A stretch of DNA of 64,000 bases. It comes from Rhynchospora pubera. Lineage: Eukaryota; Streptophyta; Magnoliopsida; Poales; Cyperaceae. Under the pieces are notes generated by a model that was not told the origin of the DNA, ran no database searches, and saw only the letters and a list, made by a program, of their open reading frames with translations. Every line of letters begins with the position of its first letter. Within the stretch, counting starts at the first letter, position 1. A program made the translations under genes and the position numbers. The stretch covers positions 170,879,144-170,943,143 of the forward strand of contig CM051461.1 in assembly GCA_028095005.1 (NCBI GenBank), written 5' to 3'. Shown here one piece after another: positions 45,751 through 57,341 of this stretch.

Positions 45751-46586
45751 GGCAGCGCCTCTAGCCTTCACCTCCGTCTAGGTTCGATGCATCTTCCAGA
45801 AGCCCGGCGGTTTTCGCCTCAACAAACTCTCCCCAAAACTGCCTTTCTGTTGGGGAAGAATTCCTCCTTAGCTTCTTCTTGTTTTCGCTACTCTTGGTGC
45901 ACCGTGTACCGTGTTTCTGCTTGTGGGACCCTTTAGCTTTCTTTCCTTTATACCCTGTATGCGCCATGCGTATTTGTCTGTTTCCTTCGGGGAGCGATTT
46001 CAACTGAGACGCTTCCGCGACACACTCTTCTTTTCCTTCTTCTTGGGTGCATCCGGCTTTTGTGAGCCATGTGCAGCTCCTGCCATCATCACACGCGGTG
46101 TATAAAGGACTTGGTGTATCCATTTTTCTGTTATGCACGGGGGAAATTCTTCAAACTCCTCCATAATCCATTCTTTCCTCCATTTATTCTTTTATCGTAT
46201 GCCTCCATTTCACCATTTTATCCAATTTTAGGATTTTGGCTGAATCAAAATAAATTCTTTGACAGCCTTTGGGTTTGATTTTTCGCATGAGATTTGATAT
46301 GGAGACTCACAAAATTATGTAGAATTTTATGATGCCAAGAATTTCCTGAAAAGGCCTTCTGAAATATTTTATCCATTTTTTATGAGTTTGGGGGTTTCCT
46401 TGCATATTTTTCAGGGTTATGGGTATTGTTTGGCGTTTATGAAGTTTCCATAATTTTGTACATCCTATGTAGGATTTTTGGTGATTTTTCTGGAATTTTC
46501 AGAGCATGACTGGCATTTTTAGTCAACTTTTGAAGTTTCTTGCATTTTTCTAGGCCTCTTTGATCACCAAATTTTATGGTTAAACA

Positions 46587-46591
46587 CTTAT
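46587..46591. repeat. Right target-site duplication CTTAT
   Basis: Exact partner of 18464-18468. Confidence 0.95.
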
Positions 46592-47338
46592 ACGATTCAT
46601 ACTTTGTAGCATGAGCTGGTACTGATACAGGTTGATACTTATCCAATCAGGTGCTCTCATTTCCCTTCTTTATCTGACTAGCCTACAATAGGCAAATGAA
46701 AATAATCGCTACGCAAGGCAGAGGGTTTGAAATGTATTTGACCACCATAGGTGACCTCTGACATCAATCAGGTTTTCATTTAATTTTTTTTTCTCATTTC
46801 CTCATTTAGCTTGGTATTTGACAGTTTATCATGGAAATTTCAAGTTTGTTAGTTGCTCTTTTTGCAATGTGGGATTCTAGAGTAATCCTTTCGTTATTTA
46901 TCTGATCTTAGATCTGTTCAAAGAGCATGGGGAGTAGGATCAAATATACTGTTTTTTTTTTAATCACTTTCTTAAATTCTTCAATTAATCGATCTCATTT
47001 GTTTATTCTTTTAGGAACTTTATGATGTTAATTCCTTGTGTAATCTACACTATTATAAATTAATCATCTCAAATCTGTATAAATTAAAAGGATTATTATT
47101 TAATGTGTAAGTGGAACCAACAATAATATTGGAATTACAGATTTGATAGTTTAGACTTTCTGATTTACTTCAGTCAGTGTAAAGTTACCAAGTCAAACGG
47201 GTAAGCTTCAAAAGTACTAATTGTTTAATTTATATAAAAGAAAACAAGGTAAATTTTCTGCAATTTAAATGTTTGATTAAATGCCTCGGAAAGAACACTT
47301 GCATTTTCATTCTTTTATATTTATTGTTTTTCTTTTAG
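46592..47338. other. Flank between the retrotransposon and the syntaxin fragment
   Basis: AT-rich sequence that before the insertion was contiguous with 18463. Its end reads like an intron (TTTTTCTTTTAG at 47327-47338). No CDS is supported. Confidence 0.4.
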
Positions 47339-47680
47339 TTTGGCGATGACAGATCCTTAAAAAAGGCAAAGTGCATAAGAGATCGTCTAGAGGCAATGGA
47401 TCAACCAAATGCTGAGAGCTGACCGCTGTCGAGCTGTCGGGAGCGTACACCAGCAGATAGGACCTGCACATCAGCGACTAATGGTCTGAACAAAAAATTG
47501 CGAAAAATGATGATAGATTTTCAGGCACCGAGGCAGAAAATAATGTCAGAAGACTCAGAACACAAGAAAAAGGCGGAGAAAAAGTACTACACTATAACTG
47601 GAGAGGTACAAGAGGAGGTTGTAATTGAGAAGATCAAATCTGACGGCAGAGCGAAGAGCTCCTCAAGACCTCTATTTTAG
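47339..47680 (+). pseudogene. Syntaxin fragment (KNOLLE/SYP111-like Qa-SNARE)
   Basis: After an acceptor, the sequence reads LKKAKCIRDRLEAMDQPNAE, then a disrupted stretch, then in another frame RTCTSATNGLNKKLRKMMID followed by FQAPRQKIMS and KKYYTITGEVQEEVVIEKIK. This matches the Hb/Hc-helix and linker part of plant SYP1 syntaxins, closest in my memory to KNOLLE (DFQSLRQQMMSEYKE..RRYFTVTGE...IEKI), the SNARE of cytokinesis. A frame break lies between about 47400 and 47460. The frame ends at TAG 47678-47680, before any SNARE motif or membrane anchor. It is a fragment, on the same strand as the MBF1 and enolase pieces. Confidence 0.8.
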
Positions 47681-49283
47681 AGCATGGCAGGGGAATGGTA
47701 AACAGTTCCCTTCAATTAATACATTTGTCTCCATGAATTTCATTACATTTGGCCGATGAACCCTTAGCATCCTGCTATTTGGATTACTGATTATAAGATC
47801 TTAACTTGTAACCCTTGATTGACCAAATGTCTACTATATTCTTCAATGAAATTACCGGGTTAAAGTGCTAAAAGGACAAGCCGAGCTAACTCGAGGTTTA
47901 CAAAATGATCCACAGAATAGTCTGATGTACCGATCGTTTTCTTCGATATTCCTATTTTCTTTCTTTGCATCACTTAATATTAATGTATGATACTTCCTTT
48001 TAGGTTTATTATAATTACCAAAGTATTCGGCAGAAACAAAAATGTATGAGCAGTTTGCCAAGGAGCTAGAGGTCATCTCTTCTCCAACCAGCACACCTAA
48101 CTCAAATTCTGGTACAAGTAATTAACTTCCCGTTCTTTTTTTGGAAAACAATGTCTTAAATTTCATTAGACACTTTTTAGTATTGGTCCACCATATCTTC
48201 ATTCAGCAATAAAAGCAATATTAGTAGAAAGAACTAAAATAGGATTGTAAAAAAAGGATGCATACGACGATTCTAGGACTTATATTTTCATTTTTTTTTG
48301 TTTTGAATTTAATGTGCCAACAAATTTTTTGTTTGGAGCTTATTGGGATTTATTTCTTCCTTTAAAAAATGTATCATTTACATTAAGCTGGTGCTGTGTT
48401 TTTGTTTTACTTTTGTCTTTACTCTTTGTTTTATATATATAGGTTATAATATGCTGATCAATTGGTTTCTATTTGGGATAATTAATGAGAAAAATCTTAA
48501 TTTAAATATAAGAGATGAAAAAGTGTAAAACCAAAAGGAACGCTGTAAAATGAAAATATGGTCCGTTGATTGAATTATTGATGTGGTCATGCAGTCTTGC
48601 TCTCTTCTTTAAGTTCTTATATTATAAATTTATAACCTACATGCATATATAACTTCGTCTATCAGGATAATCTTCTTTATTTGTCGAATAGCTAGGTCAG
48701 GCAGTGCACTAATTAATTATTTCATTTAAATCTTGATGTTAGAAATTGAAGTCAATGGCACCTCATTTTTGTTAATTTGTTTTCTCTAATATTATTATGA
48801 TTTTCTTTTCTATTAGAAAAAAGAGAGCCAAAAAGTGAAATCGTGAAATCGTGATTTTTTTGTCAGCGGTAGATGTAAGCTATATACTATTGTTAAAGGG
48901 TTTTTTTTTTTGTATATTAGTGAAATCGTGATTTTTGAGATCCTTACCTTTTGAAAAAAAAAAATTAATACGACGATACAATTATTTAGAACCTTCATTA
49001 CATAAAACCGAGAGAGAGAATTATTAAACCATTCTTGTGTATGGAACTATGGATTAATTTAGCGCGCGGTACTTGATCACAATTTTTATATTTATCAGAA
49101 TCCTTGCAATTCACAATGATTCAAGTTTAATAACTTTCACACACAACCAATCTATAATTTATATTTCTATTTCTAAGATCTTTTTTTTTTCAACTTGATT
49201 TGAATAAAATTCTCAAGTTAATTAATCATCATTTGATCCTACACTTAATTATTCCTTTACAGTAAATCAATTGATTTGGCAAA
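47681..49283. other. AT-rich stretch with weak exon-like pieces
   Basis: Two short plus-strand open pieces (about 47858-47930, VLKGQAELTRGLQNDPQNS, and about 48043-48118, YEQFAKELEVISSPTSTPNS) look coding in composition. I do not recognise them. The rest is AT-rich with no supported feature. Confidence 0.35.
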
Positions 49284-49511
49284 TCTCCACTACTTATAAA
49301 GTATCAGTAGAACAGACATAAACTTCGAGATAAAAGGGAATTACACCCCTCTAATATCAAATATGGATCATTGATTTTGTTAATCTACTATGATCTACGG
49401 TTTAGATTCAAATATCAGACTAAAAGGTCAACCTTTTAGCAGGAACTATCTAGACGGTACGTTGGTAAAGCACGTTGGTTCGTTCGCTAGCGCGCGACGG
49501 TTCGATTCTTT
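49284..49511 (+). mobile_element. Helitron-like 5' terminal segment, copy 2
   Basis: Same TCTCCACTACTTATAAAG start after an A and about 227 bp of roughly 90% identity with 16913-17140, same orientation, including GTTGGTAAAGC and the B-box-like GGTTCGATTC. About 90 bp farther on, 49601-49619 is a perfect hairpin (GTCGCGGC TTC GCCGCGAC) like a Helitron 3' hairpin, but no CTRR-T follows at the usual distance. It may be a short non-autonomous element of about 340 bp or a decayed end. Confidence 0.55.
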
Positions 49512-49600
49512 AACAGCGCAATTTTTTCCCTTTTTTATTTCATACGCTCCCTTCCTGTTTGTTTCCTCATTCCCATTAAAAGTAACTAGATTGCTTTGAT

Positions 49601-49619
49601 GTCGCGGCTTCGCCGCGAC
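49601..49619. repeat. GC-rich perfect hairpin
   Basis: 8-bp stem with a TTC loop (GTCGCGGCTTCGCCGCGAC) in AT-rich surroundings; candidate Helitron 3' hairpin. Confidence 0.7.
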
Positions 49620-51069
49620 CATCCTTCGGAATAAGTTTTGTGTAAATATTTGACAATGGTTTCTATTTTTTGAACTAACAATGCGTTAGCTGCACAACTT
49701 TTTTGGTATTAGTGCAGAGTAAGGGCGGTGGAGTCTGTAGTGTAGAGTGTAGGGCAATGTTTTCTATTTATGTTGAATGAATTTCACTAAAACAGAAGTC
49801 ATAATAACACACTACAAATGAATTATTATGTTTGCTTAATAAAAGTAAAAAGTTTATATTGTATCATTTTTCTAATAACTTGACTATAGAAATTTAGAAA
49901 TTTTATTTAATAGTACAATATAATCTCAACCTACTATGAACTTTTTAACATTTTCAATAATACAAATTATTGCTTCATGTTTTAAAACATTACCAAAATT
50001 TAATAATGGTAAGTTAATATCCAAAGTAAATAAATATTATCAATTGGGAAGAAAAAAAATACAAAATAACATATAATGACTTCTTAATTACAAACTAATT
50101 AATAAATAGACTGAGTTCAAAACAATTAACAAATTACGATAATGTGAAATGGGTTAATAAATAATTAGCTTAACTAATAAAATTTTAATAGTGAAATATA
50201 CTACATGTTTTGATCAGAGAGTTATACTTAATTTTTCAATTAATATATAATAATGTACTAAACTATTACAAATTGTCAACTTATGTTTGCTATTATAACA
50301 CAACAACAACATTGAATATAACACAATTGTAAGAAGGAATTGTTTGCTATTATTTTTCTTTATGATGAAGAGTGTGAATATAATAGAAGTTTTTTTTTCG
50401 CAAACTAACATTTTTTTTCTGAAATATTATAACCTCAAATTTCCTCTTTTTCTCATGCTACACACACCTCTCACCGGCCACATAAAATCCGAACTCAATC
50501 CCACCTTTCTTCCCTAAAAACCAACTCCTTCATTCCTCTTCAAGTCCGACTAATGGAGCACTATGTCTCTTCTAATTTTTCATTAAACTTGCGCAATAGG
50601 AAAGATGATACATCACCGCGTAATTGCTTTGTGACTTGATGAAATTTTCCTATGAGCCTCAACCCTCAACTCCAAAAGAAAAAAAAAGAGTTGAAGAAAT
50701 ATTGGGACAGATTCCCATTCTCAATTAATTTCAACAAAGAATTTTGGTTGGAAAACATATAAATTTCTTTATAAAAAAATTAAAAAGATATAAAATTGAT
50801 TGTATGAAGTGCGACGACTTGGTGAGGAGCTACTGGTGAACTCCATGGTGCTCCCAGATGGCCAGCCTGTAGGCTATCTTCTATCTCGTCCTCCTTGATG
50901 ACAGACAGTGCACAATGAACAGAATCCGACGAACACGGATCTCTATGGATTCATCGTGGTGAGCAGACTACATTCTTTGGCCGACTGTCATGGTGGATCG
51001 ACACAACTGTAAAATTGAAGAACCCGATTAGTTTTCTCACTCTGGTTTCTTCCCAAATCTCTTTTTTTT
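49620..51069. other. AT-rich stretch without supported genes
   Basis: Very AT-rich to about 50.8 kb. 50810-51000 is more balanced and has a short open piece (GEELLVNSMVLPDGQPVGYL) that I cannot assign. No repeat or RNA gene seen. Confidence 0.35.
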
Positions 51070-51551
51070 TCCTGCTTGCGAGAGAGAACCGAATAAACAT
51101 GCTTGGTGGAATTGCCTTGGCAGGTGACAAGAACGGGAGCACAGTTGACTCATATGGACCCGGATGCAATTGCAAGGTTATGATAACAACACTCGTTATA
51201 TTTTTTCCTACGCCGTGTTCATCCAGATCATACAAAATTTTATTATTTCCATAGGATTCTCTGTCGGGGGCTCACCCACGTGGGTTTAGCAGTTCTGTGG
51301 CTGATCTTGTGAATGTTTTCATGTCTGAGATGCAAATTGGTAGTCCTGAACAATATGGTACAGGTCTCCACAAATTTAACCCCTCCATTGTGCCATCGAT
51401 AATCTTGGACAGAGCTGCAGGCAGAAATAATATTTTAATACAGACCTCACCCTCCGATCAAGATTCAAGGGCTCAGATAATTCACTTGAAAAATCAGAAT
51501 GGAAATTCACAAACGGCACTGTTCATAGCACGATTTTTACAGATCGTCTAA
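51070..51551 (+). pseudogene. Unrecognised exon-like gene fragment
   Basis: Open piece with NMLGGIALAGDKNGSTVDSY and GPGCNCK up to a possible donor at about 51178, then after an intron-like gap (AG near 51254) ADLVNVFMSEMQIGSPEQYG and following residues, ending with a TAA/TAG-type stop at 51551. Codon-like composition suggests a captured gene piece. I do not recognise the family. The following bases contain CTGTTCATAG and TATATAGGTATAAT, a combination that recurs at 60438-60500. Confidence 0.35.
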
Positions 51552-52177
51552 CTTTATATATAGGTATAATAATATGTATTCTTATTTCAATTAATGTTTC
51601 GTTTCGACGATGCATTTTTTGTCTGGAAATAGAATTGGTATGATAATATAAATAAAGTTAATAACCTCCGTAGTAACTATACGTTCGATTCTAAATTTTA
51701 AAACTAATACAGTTTTTTTACGTTCTTTTACAGGTATTTCTGTTTTAAAAAAAATTAATTCTTCATATCGTTTATTTACGGTAAGTTGTTTTTTACTTCC
51801 TACTATAGTCTGTTGACGGTTTTAATATATTTTAGTAATACATACGACATTTGCCGCTTTAATATGTTGTGTATCAGTCTTAAATTCAGTATATTATGTT
51901 CCTTAATATTATTTCTGTCATCGCATATTATTCAGTGCCCCGCTCTAATTGATTCACAGATGTTTCATTCTTACGGTTGTTTACTAAAAATCTGCACGCA
52001 AACGATGCGTGACAACGATCGTATAATTAATGTTATTTTCTTTCTTTGTATTTTTATTTCTCAAGGCCTAAAAGAGTGAAGAACATTTAAAACATGTATA
52101 TAGATATATTTTTTTCTCACTCAACGTATCTTTCATTGTTAGACTCCATTCGTGCATACTTCTTATTGAATCCATTT

Positions 52178-52180
<3 letters not shown>
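51552..52180. other. AT-rich stretch
   Basis: No supported gene. Short frames on the plus strand lack domain similarity. Confidence 0.4.

Positions 52181-52222
<42 letters not shown>
52181..52222. repeat. (TA)n microsatellite
   Basis: About 21 uninterrupted TA dinucleotides. Confidence 0.95.
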
Positions 52223-52223
<1 letters not shown>

Positions 52224-52227
<4 letters not shown>

Positions 52228-52460
52228 ATTTCTTATTTTTTGGACGTTTCCAAAAAAAAAAACTTCAACTTGATATGCGTGCTATATTGACTTATTGTTT
52301 GACTTTGAACTTTCCATTATTACATAGAACAATTGCATTGATTGTTATCTCTTATTTTTTGGACGTTTCGAAAAAAACAAACTTCAACTTGATATGCGTG
52401 TTATATTGACTTATTGTTTGACGTTGAACTTTCCATTATTACATAAAACAATTGCAAGTA
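52224..52460. repeat. Tandem duplication, period 119 bp, 2 units
   Basis: TGTTATTTCTTATTTTTTGG at 52224 repeats as TGTTATCTCTTATTTTTTGG at 52343. Units agree closely throughout (ACTTCAACTTGATATGCGTG, CTTTCCATTATTACAT). Confidence 0.9.
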
Positions 52461-53500
52461 ACGAAGTCAATGGCTATATAATTTTTTTTTGTAGTTCTCG
52501 TCCTCTATTTTTAACGTTTACTTATTGTCAGCTATTAGTGTTCTGTTGGCCTACGTTATCGTTCACAACGACAGAGGGTACTACCAAAGTCAATGAAATA
52601 TTATTGTGCCACGTTTTGATTTTTTTTAACACGTGTCGTTACCTGATCGTCTTTATGATATTCACTTTGTTAGCGGTTCATCATTTTTTTGGCACTATTA
52701 GGCGAAAAAAATGTACAGTGCGTTAAATTTTCACCGTTTGTTTTACGTACGTAAATGTCTTATTTTAATCTGGACTTATTCGTTTAGTGTTTATAATTTT
52801 TTTTGCACCTACTTGTATCTATTTTGATTCTTGTATAACTAAAATTTGAAGCTTCGCCCTTCATATCATAAGCGTTTAGTAAGTACTATAATTTAGATTC
52901 TTCCGTTAATATTAAAGTCAATATGAAGTACTAAGGTCAAATGATTATTGGTACGGGCACATATTGCTGTTTCGAACACGTCTTATTATTTGGTCGTTTT
53001 GGGTTCCGTTATCTTATGTAGTGCACGAAATTAGCCGCATTCCATCTTTGACATTTCAGCTTCAATTGCATGCTTCTACGAAAGAAATTGATGTCATACA
53101 AAATAAATTGCAAAATCTATTGTGAACAATATAATATATTTTGAAAACTACCTGATCATCAACTAACATAAAACGCATGCTGCGACAACTCTTGATGTTA
53201 TAAAAAATGATATCCCATTATTTTACAACCCTGCAAATTATGATTGGATTTAAGATCGTATCATTAAGATCTTCCACTATTACATTTGGCTCCATAATAA
53301 ATGTGTTGTTCTAACAAAACGTAACGCAGAAGATTTGAAATTCACCAAACATTCCTGCACGTGTGTAGGATTTTATACTAAATTTGTCAAAGAGTATAGC
53401 GCAATTGTAAGCAGGAATAAAGGGAAAAAAATTGGGAGGAAAAAACCAAAGTAAATAAGAATATATATATAAACCAAACGACGCATGTCTATCAGATTGT
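52461..53500. other. AT-rich stretch
   Basis: No CDS or repeat recognised. Confidence 0.4.
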
Positions 53501-53930
53501 AAATCTCATTTATTTAATTGTGTCCAAAAAGAATGAACTACGTCGGATCTAGTGAACAAAATAAACTGATGCAATTGAATTCAGTGTCTAATGACACGTG
53601 GACGAAAGAGTAAGTCGTGGCGTAGCACGATTTCGTGTGTAGTTGACACAGTTGACTTTGCTATCTACAATTGTTGTGGCTTACAATGCAAAAGTCAAAG
53701 TCAAATGTATATAAAATTATAAATCTTATTTGTTTAACTATGTCCAAAAATAATGAACCACGTCTAATATCGTCAACAAAATAAACTGATGCAATGGAAT
53801 CTAGTGTCCAATGACACATGGACGAGAGAGTAAGTCGTGGCGTAGCACAATTTCGTGTATAGTTGACACAATTGACTTTGCTATCTACAATTGTGTGGCT
53901 TACAATGCAAAATTTAAAGTAAAAAATAAG
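53501..53930. repeat. Tandem duplication, period about 220 bp, 2 units
   Basis: Units start at 53501 and 53721. Shared blocks include AATAAACTGATGCAAT, GAGTAAGTCGTGGCGTAGCA and TTGACTTTGCTATCTACAAT. They differ by scattered substitutions and small indels. Confidence 0.9.
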
Positions 53931-53984
53931 ACAATATAATATTCATAATCAAGAAGAGCTTTGTTTTTTAAATATGTGTTAAAA

Positions 53985-54293
53985 AATATAAGTCAATAGT
54001 TACAAACAAATTTAATAAGACAAACGAACTAATAAAACTATGCATGAGTGGACTTTAGTAACGGAAGACACGTATATGAACATGACAATAGATGGATTAT
54101 AATAGTAATATTTGAGATAAGTGCCTTAAAAAAACAAAAGAATTAGTTCAACGTTTTTTGTCTAGTTGTGTATGCACTATTTGTACACGAATTCATAGGC
54201 ATTGACTAATAAAAATGCAAAAAGACAAATTAGCATGAATTATACAATTTCTTTCATATAGTGTCTATATATAGATTTTTAGTAAACGACCGG
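53985..54293. repeat. 309-bp direct repeat, copy 1 (copy 2 at 54591-54898)
   Basis: Shares AATAAAACTATGCATGAGTG, GACTTTAGTAACGGAAGACA, TCTAGTTGTGTATGCACTAT and TGTACACGAATTCATAGGCA with 54591-54898, about 606 bp away in the same orientation. About 95% identical by eye. Confidence 0.9.
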
Positions 54294-54590
54294 AAGAATG
54301 GAAAATCTGTGAACTGATTAGAGCGGTCCAGTAAATGATATGTGCTAACAGAAAAAAATATCAAGGAACATAATATACTAAATTCAAGACTGCTATACAA
54401 CATATTAAAAAGAAAAATATCGTATGTATTACTGAATGTTTTTTTAGATATATTGAAATTATTTGCGAATGATTGTAGGAAGTAGAAAATAGTTTACCGT
54501 AAAAAGATGATATGAAGAATTGATTTCTTTTAAGCAGCAATACATATAAAAAACGCAAACAAAATATTAATTTAGAGATTTTAAGTTAAA

Positions 54591-54898
54591 AATATAAGTT
54601 AACAGTTACAAACAAATTTAATAAGACAAACAAACTAATAAAACTATGCATGAGTGGACTTTAGTAACGGAAGACACGTATATGAACACGACAATAGATG
54701 AAATATAATAGTAATATTTGATATAGATGCGTAAAAAAACAAAAGAATTAGTTCAACATTTTTTGTCTAGTTGTGTATGCACTATTTGTACACGAATTCA
54801 TAGGCATTGACTAATAGAAATGCAAAAAGACAAATTAGCATGAATTATACAATTTCTGTCATGTATTGTCTATATATAGATTTTTAGTAAACTACCGG
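54591..54898. repeat. 309-bp direct repeat, copy 2
   Basis: Partner of 53985-54293. The 300-bp spacer between the copies is unique AT-rich DNA, so this looks like a segmental duplication or two insertions of one short element; no TSD was resolved. Confidence 0.9.
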
Positions 54899-55220
54899 CT
54901 AAAATGGTAAATATTCTAGATTACTAAATGACTAAGTAAGCGAAAAGGAATTACCTAGTTATTATTTCTGAAAATATTATTGCTATTTATAAAGATAACT
55001 GAGCCTATTTTTAAAGATATGAATTATCGAAAATTATTTATATAAATACTGATTACTTAGCTACTAAAAATATGGATAAGATCAAAGAGATATTTTCAAA
55101 GTGGATAAATATGAACATTTTTCAAATAGGACCTTAAAATTTCAAGTATTGCAAACAAGTCCTAAAATTCAGAGATGTCACATTCAGATCTACTTCTAAT
55201 TCATTTATTTATGTTTTTTA

Positions 55221-55463
55221 ATTTTTAATGCGGTTATATATTAAACGGTGAGAGACAAGTCAAAGATGTTTGTCGTTTTTTTGAAAATTAGAATTACATG
55301 CATATGCGGTCATAGTTGATAAGTTCAGGAATTTTTTTTTTTATTTTTAATGCAGTTATATATTAAACGGTGAGAGACGAGTCAAAGGATGTTTGTCGTT
55401 TTTTCAAAATTGGAATTATATGCATATGCGGTCATAGTTGATAAGTTCAGAAATTTTTTTTTG
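55221..55463. repeat. Tandem duplication, period 122 bp, 2 units
   Basis: Units start at 55221 and 55343. Shared blocks: TATATATTAAACGGTGAGAG, GCATATGCGGTCATAGTTGA, then TAAGTTCAG followed by a T run. Confidence 0.9.
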
Positions 55464-55586
55464 TGTAATAATTAGCTTGTCGTTTATAGCAGCAGTTCAA
55501 GAAGGCTAGGTCAAACTTGATAGGGACAGGTTTGTCATCTAGCTAATTCCCATATATAAGGCATTACTCGAATGCACACAATATCA

Positions 55587-55670
55587 GTGAATACAAGGGT
55601 TACACCCCACACCAAAGTGCTCAGGCCTCAGATATTTTCAGCTCTTTTCAGTGAATACAAGGGTTACACC
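55587..55670. repeat. 64-bp tandem duplication split by the hAT-like insertion
   Basis: GTGAATACAAGGGTTACACC starts units at 55587 and 55651. The second unit is interrupted after GTTACACC and resumes at 57334, so the duplication predates the insertion. Confidence 0.9.
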
Positions 55671-57333
55671 TAGGGCTGTCAAACGTGCAGAACGTACACG
55701 GAAATAGTAACTTCCGTGTACGTTCCGTTCATTATAACGTAACCATATTAAGTTCCGTTTATGTTACGTTCTCAAAACGTAATTAAATTTTTTTTCGTTT
55801 AATGTTCCGTGAAATTAAACGGAACAAACGTTAAAAACGTTAATAATCCAAAAATTAGTCAAAAAATGCATGCGTTATAATTTTCAGAATAATAATAAAA
55901 ATTGAAAAAAAATGTGAAAGAAATTCATAGTAAAGGAAAACTGAAAATATATCTCAATTATTACAGGAAGTCAGAGCACAAACAAACAATATCAAGTTGC
56001 AAAAATTATTTCTCAATTATCTCAATTGTACTCATGAAAACAGCAAATATCACAAACACACATGCAGAAAATTAACAATCGAGTTTGTTTCAACAAACGA
56101 CAGAAATATTTGTAACATTACAAGGCCATGCATAAAAATTTATGATTTCATAAAAGCCCCTAGAAAAGTTTTCATTTCACCAAATTACAAAGGGCTACTG
56201 CAAGAAGTAAGAATTTCCTACTGATTTTGTTTGATCTTCAAAACGAATTGCATATCCAGTCTCTTCTCTCTATCTTTTCTTTACACTCTGAGGCGCCAGT
56301 GAAGTTTTGTATCATTTACTGGTACTTTACCAGTGACAGTCTAAGAGACTGTACTTCGCTTAATACCAAACATTCATCAAAGAAAAATCAATAGCCAGTT
56401 CGTACCAGCCAAGAAAATTACAAGTTTATAAGTTCACAAACTGCAAAAAAAAAAGAAAGAAATAATTAGTAAAAAATTAGAGAAAAAAAAACTAGTAAAA
56501 AGCTGCTCAAAACCAGTAAACCCAAAATTGCTCCAACCTGAACTCTGTTGATAGGCGACACGGCTGAGCTCTGTCCAGGTAGAGGTAGAGGAGGTACAAG
56601 GAGGCGGGGTCTGTTGCTCGGGGCCGCCACCTGAGCTCTGTCGTGGCTGAGCTTTGTTGCTCGAGGTAGAGGTACAAGGAGGTCTGGTGATCTGGTGCGA
56701 GAGTAGAGGAGTACTAGTGCTTTGGTGAACTTGAGAGAGAGAGGAGGAGGAGGAGGTCTGGTGCTCTGGTGAACTTGAAAGAGAGAGAGAGAGAGAGGAG
56801 GAGGAGGTCTGGTGGTCTGGTGAGAGAGAGAGAGAGATAGAAAATTGTGGGGTTGAGGGAGGCCATCGGAGAGGAGAGTGAGATGGGGTTTCTCTCGGTG
56901 GAGTTCTTGGTGGGGTTCAGATGGAGCTCGAGTGAGAAGGAGGAGGTAGGCTATAGAGATGAGAGCAGGAGGAGAGATGTGGAGAGACCAGACCTTGAAG
57001 CCATGGCTTTCGGCACCTGAAGGAGATGCAATCGAGGAAGATGCAAATCGCGAGAGAAAAGAGAGAGAGATGAGCGGCGCTCGCTTAGGTTATGCACGCG
57101 AGAGAGACTCAGAGAGGAAATGGGCCGAAAATTTTATGGGCTGAACGGAATAACGTTAATTAACGAATCGTAAATGGGCTGTTTCGTTTCTGTTCCGTCC
57201 ATCTGAACGAAACAGTATTCCATTCCGTTTCTGTTCCGTATGCTGAAACGTAACTAAAAATTCTTCCATTTCCGCTCCGTTTCGGACGGAACGGAACGGA
57301 AACGTGCGAAACGGATGGATATTGACACCCCTA
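55671..57333. mobile_element. hAT-like non-autonomous element, 1,663 bp
   Basis: Perfect 8-bp TSD GTTACACC (55663-55670 and 57334-57341). Terminal inverted repeats TAGGGCTGTCAA and, read in reverse, TAGGGGTGTCAA fit plant hAT ends. Subterminal regions on both sides are rich in AACG(T)/TTCCG(T)T motifs in opposite orientations (GTTCCGTTTATGTTACG; GGACGGAACGGAACGG), typical of transposase-binding subterminal repeats. The interior has a purine-rich minisatellite (GAGGAGGAGGTCTGGTG units, about 56580-56840) and no transposase frame. Confidence 0.85.
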
Positions 57334-57341
57334 GTTACACC

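Larger units (their letters stand above)
18469..46586 (-). mobile_element. 28.1-kb Ty3/gypsy LTR retrotransposon, Tat clade, reverse orientation
   Basis: Bounded by near-identical LTRs (18469-23176 and 41618-46586) and the 5-bp TSD CTTAT. gag and pol lie on the minus strand, so the right LTR is the 5' LTR. The internal region is 18.4 kb. Domain order PR-RT-RH-second RH-INT without a chromodomain, very long LTRs, and extra antisense frames place it in the Tat clade (Ogre/Retand/Tat group), where dual RNase H and extra ORFs are established features. Only one substitution was seen by eye between the LTRs outside the tandem array (18682 T versus 41831 C), so insertion is very recent unless gene conversion has homogenised them. 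It is nested between captured gene fragments of a Helitron-like element. Confidence 0.96.
41618..46586 (-). repeat. 5' LTR (right), 4,969 bp
   Basis: Same ends as the left LTR (plus strand TGTTGCGGC ... GGTTAAACA) followed by CTTAT. It is 261 bp longer because its tandem array has five units rather than three. It drives gag-pol transcription leftwards. With the TATA at 45741-45750, U3 would be about 0.85 kb and R plus U5 about 4.1 kb, an unusually long transcribed LTR part that includes the tandem array. Confidence 0.95.

Noticed and set aside
49601..49619. GC hairpin as an intrinsic terminator
   Set aside because: Bacterial-type terminators do not apply in this nuclear plant sequence; a transposon-end hairpin fits better.
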